Positions 9,271-19,656 of a stretch of DNA of 22,335 bases are shown in pieces; the first letter of the stretch is position 1; every line of letters begins with the position of its first letter. Made by a program: the position numbers and the translations under genes. The stretch is from Pigoraptor vietnamica. Taxonomy: Eukaryota > Opisthokonta > Filasterea. The DNA lies in NCBI GenBank assembly GCA_943704525.1, contig CALSCQ010000512.1, positions 1-22,335 on the forward strand, read 5' to 3'. The notes under the pieces are model-generated. The model made no database searches and was not told the DNA's origin. It was given only the letters and a program-made list of their open reading frames with translations.

Positions 9271-12200
9271 TCAGAACTTGGCTGAAGAGGGGCGAGATCT
9301 GGACGCCGGCGTTGCGCCGAATGACAGCGGTTCACTGCCACGGCACGCGCGGCACCCCAAACCGTCCAGCGACTGCGAACTTCCGCAGCACATCTCGGCG
9401 ATCGACAGACGCGAAAGATCGGCGGCGTCCTCGGTGGTGCGCTCGGCGATCTTTCGGAGGTACCGCGCGTACAAGGCCTGCTGAATGACGCGTGCGTGGT
9501 AATCGAGTCGCCACGCACGGAGAGTGCCGTCGGGAGAGAGCTTCGAGATGGGCACGATGCGCGCAAGCAGCCGACACGCGCGGATGATGTGGTCGCTGCG
9601 ATGGGAATTGGCGAATCAGATGTGCAACGAGCATCACACACACACACACACCCTCCACAGAACACACGCAACATATAGAGACCCAAGACGCCCAGACAGG
9701 GCACACAGTCACGAATGCGTAACGAAGTTGCTGGAACACTACACGCACCCACAGACAACAGACACAGAGCCTACTACAGCCACACACGACGCACAAACGA
9801 TGAAGACTGCGACCCACCGCTTGTTCAGCTCGTTCGCAATTTCGAGGTTCTGTCGCAAGTGGTCGAGTGCCTCCGACACATCGCAAATTTTCGCCATGTC
9901 ACGGAACATCGGCGCCTGTTGGGCGGTGAGACGCACGAATCAGCACGTGCATAATGCGGATTACATCTTCCTAGGAACATTTCCAAGTCCCAGGAAGTGA
10001 GAGGACGACTCCACTCGTGCGAAAACAGGGGACACGGACAACACGAAAATGATCCCAGAAAAATACTGAAGGAAGAGCACAATCAAGGGGGAGAGAGGAG
10101 AGATGGACGGTTGAATCAAAGGGAGACGGAGAAGTGAGAGAGCGGGGTGATAAGGTGAAAAGGGACCAACACTTACCACGATGAACTTGATGAAGGACAT
10201 CTGGCACTTTGCCGGTTGCGGTGTGCGGCGGTCCATGAACGGCGACACCTTCAGGCCGGCGTCGCGCTCGGCGTCCCCTTGCTACCGAGCGTGCAATTGT
10301 TCGAGCGTCAGTTGAAACAATTACTGAGACATACAGACAAAAAAGACGCACAGTCACAGTTAAAGACACACATACCCGCATGCATACAGGGCACAGCCCA
10401 TCCCGTTCACGAGCACACAAGAACAGCGGCCCAACACACACACACACACACACGCAGACACGCACGGCCACACGCATCCCCACCTGGAAAAACTCCTCCG
10501 TGATCATTTCGCTCCATGGCCTCGCAATGTGCGGCGGCTTGGCCGAATTGCTAATGTCGCAGCACTTGATCAAAAACCGAAGCAGAAGGATGCGGTGCGC
10601 GGGAAGATTGAAATCCATCCCCTTGCCATCGATCGTGGAGTTGACGACAGTCATGATCGCGCTGTGTTCGGCCATGTTCGTCGCGAGCACCATCGACACG
10701 ACGAGCGTGCGAAACTGCATGCGCTGGTCCTTGGACAGGTTGCAGAGGAAGTCGTTCTCCGGCATCGCGAGGATCTTGAGCGTGGCCGCCGTGTGGTAGT
10801 TCTCGAGAATGGCCGTGTCGTTGTAGAGGCTCGCCAGGCAGTCTTGCGTGCGATAGAGGAAGTCGTTGTTGACGCCGGGGTGGCCGTAGTCGTGCGCCAT
10901 CGACGCGAAGAGCGCCGCGCACTTCTCGAGGGGACTCAAGTAACGACCGAACCTGCGCGGGTCAATCGATCGCAAGGACATGGTGAGGAGAGGGGGGGTC
11001 AACACATAAAACGCCCACGCGGAAACAGAGGGAAGACACACACAACCCCATTCGCAAGACAACGTGCACAAAAAAACTGGCAAGAGAGCCAAGAACACAA
11101 AGGCGCCGCACGCGAACGCAAGAAGCAATCACACATTCCAGCACACAAGCGCTACATCGGCGCAGACGCCAGAGTCACTGACACCACTCACCGTTTCACC
11201 ATGAACCAGTGCATCGTCTGCGCGACGTCCGCCGCGTGCGTCGAGTTGTGGTACGGATTGGACCGGTAGCCGTTCTCGAGCGCCGACAGACACCGCATGA
11301 GCTTGCCGAAATCGAGGCGCAGCGCCGTGAACAGCCCGTGCGTATCGAGGAGGTGCACGCCAGAGTGGAACAGCGGGCGGTTGTGCGTGAGGTCACGCAG
11401 CGCGAGCATATCGAACCCCCACTCGCTGCTCACGGGACTCGTTAGCATGGCGTCAACCTGAGGGGAGCGGTCACGAAGCTCCCGCTTGAGCTCGTCGTCC
11501 GTCTTGTCCGCACCGGGCGATGCGGGACGCGTGCGATCCGTCGCGTGTCCGTACATCACGCTCGAGTACGCCCGCAAGTCACGCGGACCGTGCCTCCGCA
11601 CACCCCTCCGCCAGTGTCGCGGGGGCGTCGGCGGCCACAGAGAGTGGTCCGGGAATGTCTCGTACGCTGCAGAGTCCGCGCCGGACGGCGTGTTACTCCG
11701 GTCGTCGTACAGGCGAACGGGCGCGCTTCGTCCTATCCTCGTGGCCCACGTGCCAGAGGGATTCACGTGCGATAGCCGCTTCGATGGCGCCTCTTCATCG
11801 CCGTGATCACAGGACGCGCCGCCTTCCGCCACTGCCGCGGCCGCCGCGCGCGTCAGCATTGACGGGTCGAGCGACGCAAAGAGGTTGTCCCTCGACGTCG
11901 ACTTGCCCGACGCGTGCGCAAACAGCATGTGCGTTGATCCTCGTCCGTGCTGGTAGCACTCAAAGCTGATCCGTCGGTCGGCGGCGGGCGACGCGAGCGC
12001 AGACGCGTGCGGCGGCACGCCCGACGGCGCGGTCATTCCGTTCGGCAATGGCATCGTCGACGCGGTGCTGGATGCAGTTGCCGCCGTGGCCATGGTTGTG
12101 CCCGGCGCCTGCCCTTCGCCGCGCCGTCCGGGGGCTGGAGATTCGGCGGGCGATTTCATGCCCCGGAGCGGCGACAGCGCAACGCCCTCAGAGGGGCTCT

Positions 12201-12360
12201 TCGAAGAGTTTGGGGGGCCGCCGAGAGGGGAGGCGGAGATGCCGCTCGATGGGTTGGGGGAGAGCGTCAACGGCGAGCGCGAACCGTTCGCGACGACCTC
12301 GATCGCAGACACCGAGAGAGTTCGATCAACACTTGTGGGGAGGGCGACCGTCAAATGCAT
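9271..12360 (-). CDS. class I 3',5'-cyclic nucleotide phosphodiesterase (5 exons)
   Basis: Hydrolyses cAMP and/or cGMP to the 5'-monophosphate. Exons on the minus strand: 12360-11192, 10952-10484, 10281-10177, 9915-9818 and 9595-9271. They join in frame (721 aa) at GT-AG sites, with intron phases 2, 0, 0 and 2. Residues 1 to about 330 are Ser/Pro/Ala-rich and probably disordered. The catalytic HD domain spans about 340-620. It shows HNSTHAADV (H371, H375), HDYGHPG (H410, D411, H414), ENYH, KCCDIS (D522) and the glutamine in KCQMSF (Q573), which are the metal-binding and purine-clamp positions of class I enzymes. There is no GAF, PAS or membrane segment, so the N-terminal tail may carry regulation. 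The start is the first ATG; the frame is open further upstream without one. Introns contain short CA tracts (about 9637-9650 and 10434-10453). TATAAT lies 25-30 bp upstream of the ATG. Substrate preference cannot be read. Confidence 0.93.
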
Positions 12361-13050
12361 TCCTCGGCGCCGCGTCCGCCGCGCATTATAGTCCAAAGGC
12401 GATGGTGCACGTTGACACGCCCCGAAGAGAACGCAAAATGCTGGCAGAAGGTTTGAGATCACGGCGACGGGGTGCGAGAGAGGCTTCCGACCTCGCAGAG
12501 AAGAGATCGCTCAGGCGCACACTCGTGCGGACGCCATTCTCAAAAACAAACACCGAAGATCCCAACCTTGCGCGATCTCAAGCGAAGCGATCGGCCGCCA
12601 ACGTACAAACGAGTTTACGTTCCGACGCAGTCGACAGCGTCAACGGGCACTGCGACCGCTCGAGCGCGTCCCTCTTGCCGAGAACAGTTCGCAGCAAACG
12701 ATGTAAACGACGCGTCCGATCGGCGCGCTCCAACCCGCAAAGATTTGCAGGGTTACTCTAGTGCGCTTCGGTTAGAGTGCGCTCGCACAAAGGGTGGCGG
12801 CACAATAGACACAATGCGCGTAACTAGGGAAGCCTCCGCGCGAGGTATAAGTCGTGACGCTATCGACGGCCCAAATAGGGAAGCCCCGCGCTGTGGACAA
12901 AGCAAGCTGCGATGCGCGCGAATCGCTAATACAGAGCCCCTCTCAAGGTCATTGGGAAGTCGACAAGGAAGTTCGCGACGCCGTAAAGCACAAAATCGCG
13001 CTCAATCGGTGGCCGATTCTGCGAGTTCGAGGAAGACCGCCAACGAGTTC
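12361..13050. other. spacer upstream of the phosphodiesterase gene, no gene seen
   Basis: GC-rich sequence without a recognisable gene. Arg/Ser-rich frames on the plus strand have no ATG-based start or protein-like composition. It should contain the phosphodiesterase promoter; TATAAT on the minus strand at 12390-12385 is the only basal element noticed. Confidence 0.5.
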
Positions 13051-13330
13051 GGTTTTTTATTATTTTTTTTTTTTTTTTTAAAATTTGAATGGGTGCGAAA
13101 TGGGAACATAAAAAAAATATAAAAAAAATTTCCCAAGTGGAGCACACAAAATAATTCCAAAATAAAGCATCGGAACCATTGGACACATGTGGACATCCAT
13201 ACAAAATTCATATAAAATAATTTGTCCAGATAAAATTTGGATCGGTGGATTTTCTAGCGTATGAAATGGACAATCGGTTGTCCAGGGAATTTCCCCCTTT
13301 GCAACCCAAAAAACGTCATAAGCCAATTAG
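13051..13330. other. AT-rich island with 17-nt poly(T) run and hairpin
   Basis: This stretch is far richer in A/T than everything around it. It begins with a T run at 13063-13079 and has two A runs near 13110-13130. Near 13267-13284 it contains a perfect 7-bp inverted repeat, TGGACAA-TCGG-TTGTCCA. It lies beyond the 3' end of the antiporter gene. On the minus strand the T run reads as a poly(A) tail, so a retroposed fragment is possible. I found no clear target-site duplication or coding domain. Confidence 0.6.
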
Positions 13331-13491
13331 CGGCACTTTCATCCGGGGCAGAGGGGTCCCATTTACGTCACATATCCTGTCTTGACATCCGGGACAGCGT
13401 TACTCTGTTACATCTCTTCGCGCTGAACGCACGCAAACGCAGCGCATACACTCTGGAAGGAGCGCCGATAACGATAGAGGCAGAGAACACC

Positions 13492-16400
13492 TCATACAGC
13501 CTCATCCCGCGGCCTCTGCACGATGGGCTGGTGGTCGTCGCCCGCTCCGGTAGCAACCTCCATGGTGCCGGCCGTGCTTCCCCTCCGCGCCGCGTGGATG
13601 TCGCGGCGAACCAACAACACAGAACACTTGCACGTCTCCGTGACGTACTCTGCAAGGTGCGACGAGTGCATCGTTGCGTCCCCAAACACGAGGTTGTAGT
13701 CCATGACCAGCAGGTCCGGACGCGTCGATTCGACCTCGGCGACGATCGCGTCCTCCAGCGAATCGTCCGCACGCCTCACGATGCGCGTGATCTTGCGCGC
13801 CGACTTGCTCCGCTGCTCACGCACGAGGACAGATTCTATGGCATCGGCGAGGCGCATGGTCAGGTCGCCGTGGTCGACGCCCACGCCAGTCGCGCCCTCC
13901 CGCTTGCGAATGTCGTCCATCGCGCTGCGGATGCGGTACGACGACTCGCGGCTCCACGTCCCCGCGGCATCGTTCCTGAACGCAACGCCATCGAGCGTCG
14001 TCATGCTCTCTCCATGCGCGGGCACGGACGCCGGCGTGCGCGTGCCCGCATCCGAGCCATCCATGTCGACGGCGACGGCGGGCATGTCGACGTGCGCCGG
14101 CCCTGCGATCAGCAAGACAATATCCGACGCGGCCTTCGATTTGGCCATCTGCCCAATCATCCGCATCGCCAGCACGTCGTTCTCGACGGCCACCTGCGAC
14201 TCGGTCGCGGCGACGGCGCACACGACGCGGCGCAAGACGGCCGCCATCTCGCGCACAAAAAAGATGCCGAGGTCGCCCTCCCACTTCTCCCCGAGCTGCT
14301 TGACGGCAAGCTCGGTGCTCTTGTGCGCCTCCACGCGCGCGGCGTCGTTCTCAAACGCCGACGTAATCGCAGGAAAGCCCATAATCACGATCCCGGAGTT
14401 CTTCGTCGTCGCGACTTCGATGACGTCCGACACTGGCTCGTCCGAGGCAAACGCAATGACGTCAGTGACCTCCCCCACCCGCAGCATGCCGGCGTGCGCG
14501 GTCAACATTGAGCGCCAGTTGCCCGACGACTGGTCGCCCGCGCTCATCATGTGACGCATGTAACTGCTGGGACGGTTCGACGTCGTCGTGAGCTTCAGCA
14601 GGCTGATGTTGCGCGGACCCTTGACGGCCGTCACCGACGCCGCGAGCGTGAGGAGGGGGAAGGCGTGGGCGTTGTCGCCGCACAGCCAAGCGAGCACGCG
14701 CTGGTGCCCGCGGGCCTTCTTCGACGGCACGGCTGCCAGCTGCTGGTCGTGCGCAGACTCGCGGCCGGCCTCGTCGCCCTGGCCTTTCTCGTCTTGGAGG
14801 CGTTGTGCCATGCGCTCGACCATGTCCTTCACGACAAAGTGCTTTGGGTACGAGAGGTACGTCAGGGGCCTGTGTGGGAGTTGGGGGGAGAGGTAAGTAT
14901 TCCGCGGCGCCTTCCACCAAAAGCACACAACGGATAACACCGAGGACTAAAAAAAAAGAAACAATGGGAAAACGAACGCCATTACAGAGAAAAGAGCATT
15001 CAACGCATGTCAGTTGCGGCGCGGGCACTCACGTGGTCATGAAGGTGCAGACGAGCGCCATGACGACGCACATCGAGAAGAGCTGCTGCGATATGATCCC
15101 GTTGTCGAGGCCAATGTTGAGAACGACCAACTCTACGAGGCCCTGCGCGGGAGTCGGAAAGGGCGGTCAAGGACGCGTAATAGCGAAAAAGTCGCACGCT
15201 TTCGCGTTACGCACAAAGACACACACCGCAACGCACACGCCCAACACCCAGAAACGCACATGCTTTCACACGCGCGGCACACGCATTCACACGCGCGGCA
15301 CACGCATTCACACGCGCGGCACACGCATTCACACGCGCGGCACACGCACCTTGCAGTTCATGAGAATGCCGATCGTGAACGAGTTGCGCGTCGTGTGCCC
15401 CATCAACTTGGCGACAGTCGTGCACCCGCCAAACTTGCCCACGACAGCCGTCACAATGACAAGGACGGTCGCACCGCCGGCATTGCCGGAAGAGATGAGC
15501 CCGAGGTTCGTCTTGAGTCCGGACAGCGTGAAATAGAGCGGCAGGAACATAGACACGACGAGGTCTTCGAGCTTCTCGCAGAGCTGAAGGTTGAGGCCAC
15601 CCTCGCGAGGGACGGTGAGCCCGAAGGCGAAGGCGCCGAAGATGGCGTGAATGCCTGCGTCGGGATGGGACGGGAATTGGCAAGGTGAGAAAACTGAAGG
15701 AAACAAAAAAAAGAAAAATAAGAAAAAAAAAGAAAAATGAAAACAAGCAAAACAAGCATTAGGAGACCGAACCCCAACCCCGCGCACAGAGGCCCTCCAC
15801 CCACCGATCCACTCCGTCATCCAGGCAAAGAAGAACATGCCCATAAAGCACAAGACGACCGCGTAGTGGGGAAGGTGGCGGCGCGTGGCAAGGGAACGCG
15901 CGGCAAGGCGGCTGAGAACGGGCCGCACGATGAAAATGAGGAACAGAATGAGACCAATCGCCGTGAGGCACGTGTAGAGGGCAACGAGGCGGTTGGAACC
16001 CGCGCGAGCGAGCGACACGACGAGCGCAAGAATGCACCACGCCGCAATGTCGTCGATGGCCGCAGCACTGCGACAGAGGCGAGGAGAGGCATTGAATCCG
16101 ACCGCCTCTGTTGCGAAAGTGAAGTGCGCGACGTGCTGGTGTGTGCACAACCGCACGTATGCGTGTGCGAGTGTCAAGGCTAGTGCGCAGGCGTGTTGCG
16201 GTGCGCCCTGTGCGTTTCGTTAGGCGACAAACACTCACCTGATTGTTGCGATGCCGACGGTGGTGTTCAGCAACTTGCGCTCGGTGAGAATGCGCGCAAG
16301 CACCTGTTCATCCGTGCGGTTAGAATAAGCACGCACACATGTGCATTACACGCTACACACACACACACACGCGCGCGCGCGCACACACACACAAAAAAAG

Positions 16401-17224
16401 GCAGCCAGACAGACAGACAGACAGACAGACAGACACACACACACACACACACACGTTGCGCGCGTAAGCGAACAGCAAGACAACAGGCACAACCGCTGCG
16501 ACAGAGCAATCAGAACACACACCGGGAACGCCGTGATCGACACCGCACATGAAACGAAGAGGAGGTACACGCCGAAGGAGACTTCGGACGTTCCACCGGC
16601 AGGCGGCGTACCGACGCCAAACTCGTCATAGAGATACTTGGAGAGAGCGCACCCAAGGCCGAAGGGAAGTGCGATGCCGGCAGCCGAAATGAAGATGGAC
16701 GTGCGCGAACTCCGACGCACCTGAATTCGAAGCGTTAGCACAAAGCCTCGCACCAGACCAAGTCAGGAGACGAACAGGGTGAAAACACGTCCATGCACAC
16801 GCACAGACACAGACCGACCGACCGAGAAGCCAGACACGCACGACACGCACACAAGAGCGACATCCGTACCAAGGCGAGGTCGCTCTCGAGACCGATGAGA
16901 AAGAGGAAAATAATGAGGCCGACATTCGCAAAGACCGACAGAACGTTCAGCGACGCCGCAGGGAAGATGTGCGTCTGGAACGTCTCGCTCCGGCAGAGGA
17001 CCGTTGGTCCCAAAAGGATGCCGGCAATAATCTGAAAAAGATTAGGAATTGTGTCGGCGAGAGGAATGTGGAATGACACATGAGCAGCTGCACACGGCAT
17101 CGCGAGGTCACAGAGCTCAACCGCAAATTTGGACAGTAGTGCAAGCAAAATCATGCAGACGAACAGAGAGGACTCGCACACACGCACACACACACACGCA
17201 CACACACACACGCGCGCGCGCACA

Positions 17225-17261
<37 letters not shown>

Positions 17262-17406
17262 CAGCGCAGACAGGCGGCTGTTTGAGCGGCTTGAGGATGA
17301 ACGCAAGGATCCGCGAGAGGACGACAATTAGCAGCAACTGTACAATGAAGAGCTCGAGAGCGGAACTCACGACGCCGCCGCCTTCAAACACGGACCCAGT
17401 GCCCAT
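13492..17406 (-). CDS. CPA2 monovalent cation/H+ antiporter, CHX/Kha1-like (8 exons)
   Basis: Exchanges K+ or Na+ for H+ across a membrane. Minus-strand exons: 17406-17260, 17031-16870, 16720-16523, 16303-16239, 16067-15805, 15654-15350, 15142-15033 and 14869-13492. All join in frame at GT-AG sites and give 875 aa, close to plant CHX length. The membrane domain spans about 1-425. Typical features are AGILLGPT after TM1, [19 protein letters not shown] with the transport aspartates D196-D197, [11 protein letters not shown], and [15 protein letters not shown] followed by CTFMTTPLT. Residues from about 430 form a long cytosolic region with two stretches like the universal-stress-protein-type tail of CHX proteins (for example [10 protein letters not shown] and [10 protein letters not shown]). 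Introns 1 and 6 have repeats beginning at the donor, and intron 3 has a CA/CG/CAGA tract. The ion and the membrane cannot be read from sequence. Confidence 0.93.
15265..15348 (-). repeat. 21-bp minisatellite, four copies, at a 5' splice site
   Basis: Units at 15265-15285, 15286-15306, 15307-15327 and 15328-15348 repeat TTCACACGCGCGGCACACGC plus A. On the gene strand the array lies at the very start of antiporter intron 6, whose donor GTGCGTGTGCC overlaps the first unit. Confidence 0.92.
16356..16454 (-). repeat. compound (CA)n-(CG)n-(CA)n-(CAGA)n microsatellite in antiporter intron 3
   Basis: CA repeats, a CG run at about 16371-16381, more CA, an A run, then about seven CAGA units and CA again. 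The alternating purine-pyrimidine part is a Z-DNA candidate. Confidence 0.93.
17177..17259 (-). repeat. (CA)n-(CG)n microsatellite starting at the donor of antiporter intron 1
   Basis: On the gene strand the sequence is GAG followed directly by GTGTGTGT, so the repeat itself supplies the GT donor at 17259-17258. A CG run interrupts it near 17212-17221. Confidence 0.93.
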
Positions 17407-18094
17407 GTTGGCTCACAGGTGTGAAGAGTAACGACGGGGTTTGATTGCTATGGAAAGTAAGCACACGGGCGCCTATTTTGAGTGTGCGGGCGAGTGGAAG
17501 AGAGAGAACAATGCCACACGGCGACGTCCAAAATGTGCGTGGGCTTTTTTGGCTGTGTTGGGTATGAGGACAGTAAAAACAGGATTTAAAGTGTTGTGGG
17601 CTGCGGTGCCGTCAGTCTAGAATTGAACACACGCACGCAACCGGTCGACAGTGCGGCGTTGCGTGTGCGTCTGTGCGTGTGTGCAACAGTGTACGGGGCC
17701 AGAGAATGCTGCAGGGCGTCCGATCCCCGTGCGTGCGTGCGTGTGTGTGTGTGTCGGGACAATATGCCGCAAACTGGACGCAAAACCAGTTTTGGAACTT
17801 GTTACCGCAACCAGTATGTGTTACGGGATAGCCGAGATCTCGCCAAATGGTGTATCACGTGACTGTGTTACACGGTGTTACAACTCTCCGAGACAGAGAC
17901 AGCGGCAGAAGGACAACGCCGGCCTCTGCCTATCCACATGGCCCGTGTGACCGTTAAGACAGGCGATACTTGCGCGAAACGGATAACGGCTGGGGATGAG
18001 GCTCAGTCGCCGGGCCAGCCAGCCTGACCACGCCGTGGCCGCCGGCGCACGCGCGGGAGATTTGAAATCCGGCAGTGCTCTGTTCGGCCATCGA
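17407..18094. other. spacer between the small acidic gene and the antiporter gene
   Basis: No gene is supported. It should hold the antiporter promoter and the 3' region of the upstream small gene. The palindrome TCACGTGA lies at 17855-17862, and GTGTTAC occurs twice just after it. A short GT tract is at about 17735-17755. No TATA box was seen near 17406. Confidence 0.45.
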
Positions 18095-18295
18095 TCAGCC
18101 CCTGAAGTCGGAAGGGCTCGACGCGGCCCACGAGTCGATGGTCTGATCGCCAGCGGGAAATTCCTGCGGAAGAAACCGCGGGACCCTTTGATATATCGAA
18201 AAAACATTGCACTCTCTTCCCGCGACACACCGTCCTAATGCCGTACATCCACACGACGCGCCAGAGAGCTGGGTCACTAGGACAGACATCATTCT

Positions 18296-18361
<66 letters not shown>

Positions 18362-19481
18362 ACAGATCCATAAGGCTTAAACACACACACACACACACAC
18401 ACACTGACACATACACATCAGACCCGAGTACGCCAGCGCCGATATTACAGAGGCGAGGATACCGACAGCCCAGAAATTGCACGCGCACTGTCTAAGGTGA
18501 CGCAGCAGCCCAATTGCAGCACGGGGTATAAACTACTGCACAAGCAGCACAACCCACCGGCGATGGCGGCGATGCAATGTCCGCATCCGACGTCATTGCG
18601 GAGGACTCGTCGAGAGGCGCATCGTCGCCGGACCCCTCATCCAAATCGCCGTCGTCGCCGTCGTCAATGCCATCGTCCGCGTCCGCGTCTCCGTCCACAA
18701 CAGGGGCGGCGGGAGCGGCACGCGGGGCAACCGGCGCCTGTGGTTCGAAGAAGGAGTGCGCGGCAGAAGAGCCGAGGCGTTTAGACGAATCGCACTTCAA
18801 GCTATCGACTGAGCGTGTGCATTAACAGACGCACTCGCAAAGAAAGATGTGGACCATCGACCGCGGCAGATGGCGAGTGTTTAACAACAAGGGCAAAGCC
18901 ACGTGCGCACCTTTGAGCCGTCGCCTGAGACCGAGAAAGTGCCCGCGGGCACTGGCGCACCCGATGCCCCAATGATTGCGTTGTGCTGGGGGATCGAGTG
19001 ATTGAGAAAGCTTCGAGAGGAAAAATCGCTAACAACACGACGTTTGCCACAGCAAGATGTACGTTACAATACGTGTGTGTGTGTGCGCGCGTGTGTGTGT
19101 GTGTATGGTGCGTGTGTGTGTGTGTGTATGGTGCGCGCGCGCGCGCGTGTGTGTGTGTGTACGTGTGTGTGTACGTGTGTGTGTGTGTGTGTATGGTGTG
19201 TGCGTGCGTGCGTGCCTAGAGAGAACGCGCGAGTAGCACGCAACGGTGAACATATTCTGAATAACGCGCGTGTGCGCACTATCCCGAATGAATACACCCG
19301 ATGTGAGGAGTAAGACAGCATCCGCATCGTGCGGTGGACGCACCTTCTCAAGTAAGCGCGCTTCATGCTCCATAAGCCACGACTCCAAATCGGCGCCCGC
19401 AGTGGCCACCTTTGCCTTCTGCGCGTAAGGCTCGGGTCCCACGAGCGGGGGAAATAGGCGCGGGTATTGCGGAAGGGCCAT
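18095..19481 (-). CDS. predicted small acidic protein (4 exons), unknown function
   Basis: I do not recognise this protein. Minus-strand exons 19481-19344, 19010-18911, 18808-18558 and 18163-18095 join in frame to give 185 aa. Donors GTGCGT, GTGCGC and GTGGGT are like those of neighbouring genes. The first exon (MALPQYPRLFPPLVGPEPYA, ending EARLLEK) reads as a short Pro-rich start and an amphipathic helix. The third exon encodes a Pro/Ala stretch and a strongly acidic Asp/Gly run, and the last ends SPSDFRG. Exon 2 is the weakest: its acceptor is CGAAG, and another frame through it also reads well (GASGAPVPAGTFSVSGDGSK). Introns 1 and 3 contain dinucleotide repeats. The gene is divergent from the F-box gene, with 175 bp between the two ATGs. 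It could be a nuclear or regulatory protein, but nothing in the sequence proves it. Confidence 0.45.
18298..18405 (-). repeat. (CA)n-(CT)n and (CA)n microsatellites in intron 3 of the small acidic gene
   Basis: CA repeat to 18330, then a pure CT run at 18331-18358, a short unique stretch, and a second CA repeat at about 18380-18405. The CT run is a mirror-symmetric homopurine-homopyrimidine tract that could form a triplex. Confidence 0.92.
19073..19215 (+). repeat. (GT)n-(GC)n microsatellite in intron 1 of the small acidic gene
   Basis: GT repeats with GTATGGTGC interruptions, a GC run at about 19134-19147, and a final (TGCG)n stretch. It reads CA on the gene strand, opposite to the other intronic tracts here. 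Confidence 0.92.
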
Positions 19482-19537
19482 TCTTCGTGCAGTGGGCAAG
19501 GCGAAACAAGATGGGAGAAATAAAATGTCGTTTGAAA

Positions 19538-19553
19538 ATTTTGCGCGGGAAAA
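19538..19553. promoter_or_regulatory. E2F-like site in the divergent promoter (19482-19656)
   Basis: ATTTTGCGCGGGAAAA contains, on the minus strand, TTTCCCGC, which matches the E2F/DP consensus TTTSSCGC. It is about 60 bp upstream of the small acidic gene ATG (19481) and about 105 bp upstream of the F-box gene ATG (19657), so it could serve both. Neither gene has an obvious TATA box. Factor binding is inferred. Confidence 0.45.
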
Positions 19554-19656
19554 CCATCGATATCAGCTCCACTCAGTCCGCAGTACCTCAAACGCACTAC
19601 ACCAAAAATCGCGCTTTCAGTTGCAAAGCGTTGCGCACGCACACGCGTGGCACAAT

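Noticed and set aside
12472-13122. 216-codon Arg/Ser-rich open frame on the plus strand
   Set aside because: It has no ATG start, no protein-like domain, and ends in the poly(T) run as a Phe stretch.
13078-13326. 82-codon hydrophobic frame on the minus strand in the AT-rich island
   Set aside because: Its hydrophobic Phe/Tyr/Ile content is expected from AT-rich DNA, and overlapping frames give similar products; no supporting signal or homology is recognised.
13261-14511. 416-codon open frame on the plus strand
   Set aside because: It is antisense to the last antiporter exon and starts in the AT-rich island; its Arg/His-rich content looks like shadow translation.
15265-15348. Possible CRISPR-like array
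   Set aside because: Units are directly adjacent without spacers and lie in an intron of a eukaryotic gene; it is a minisatellite.
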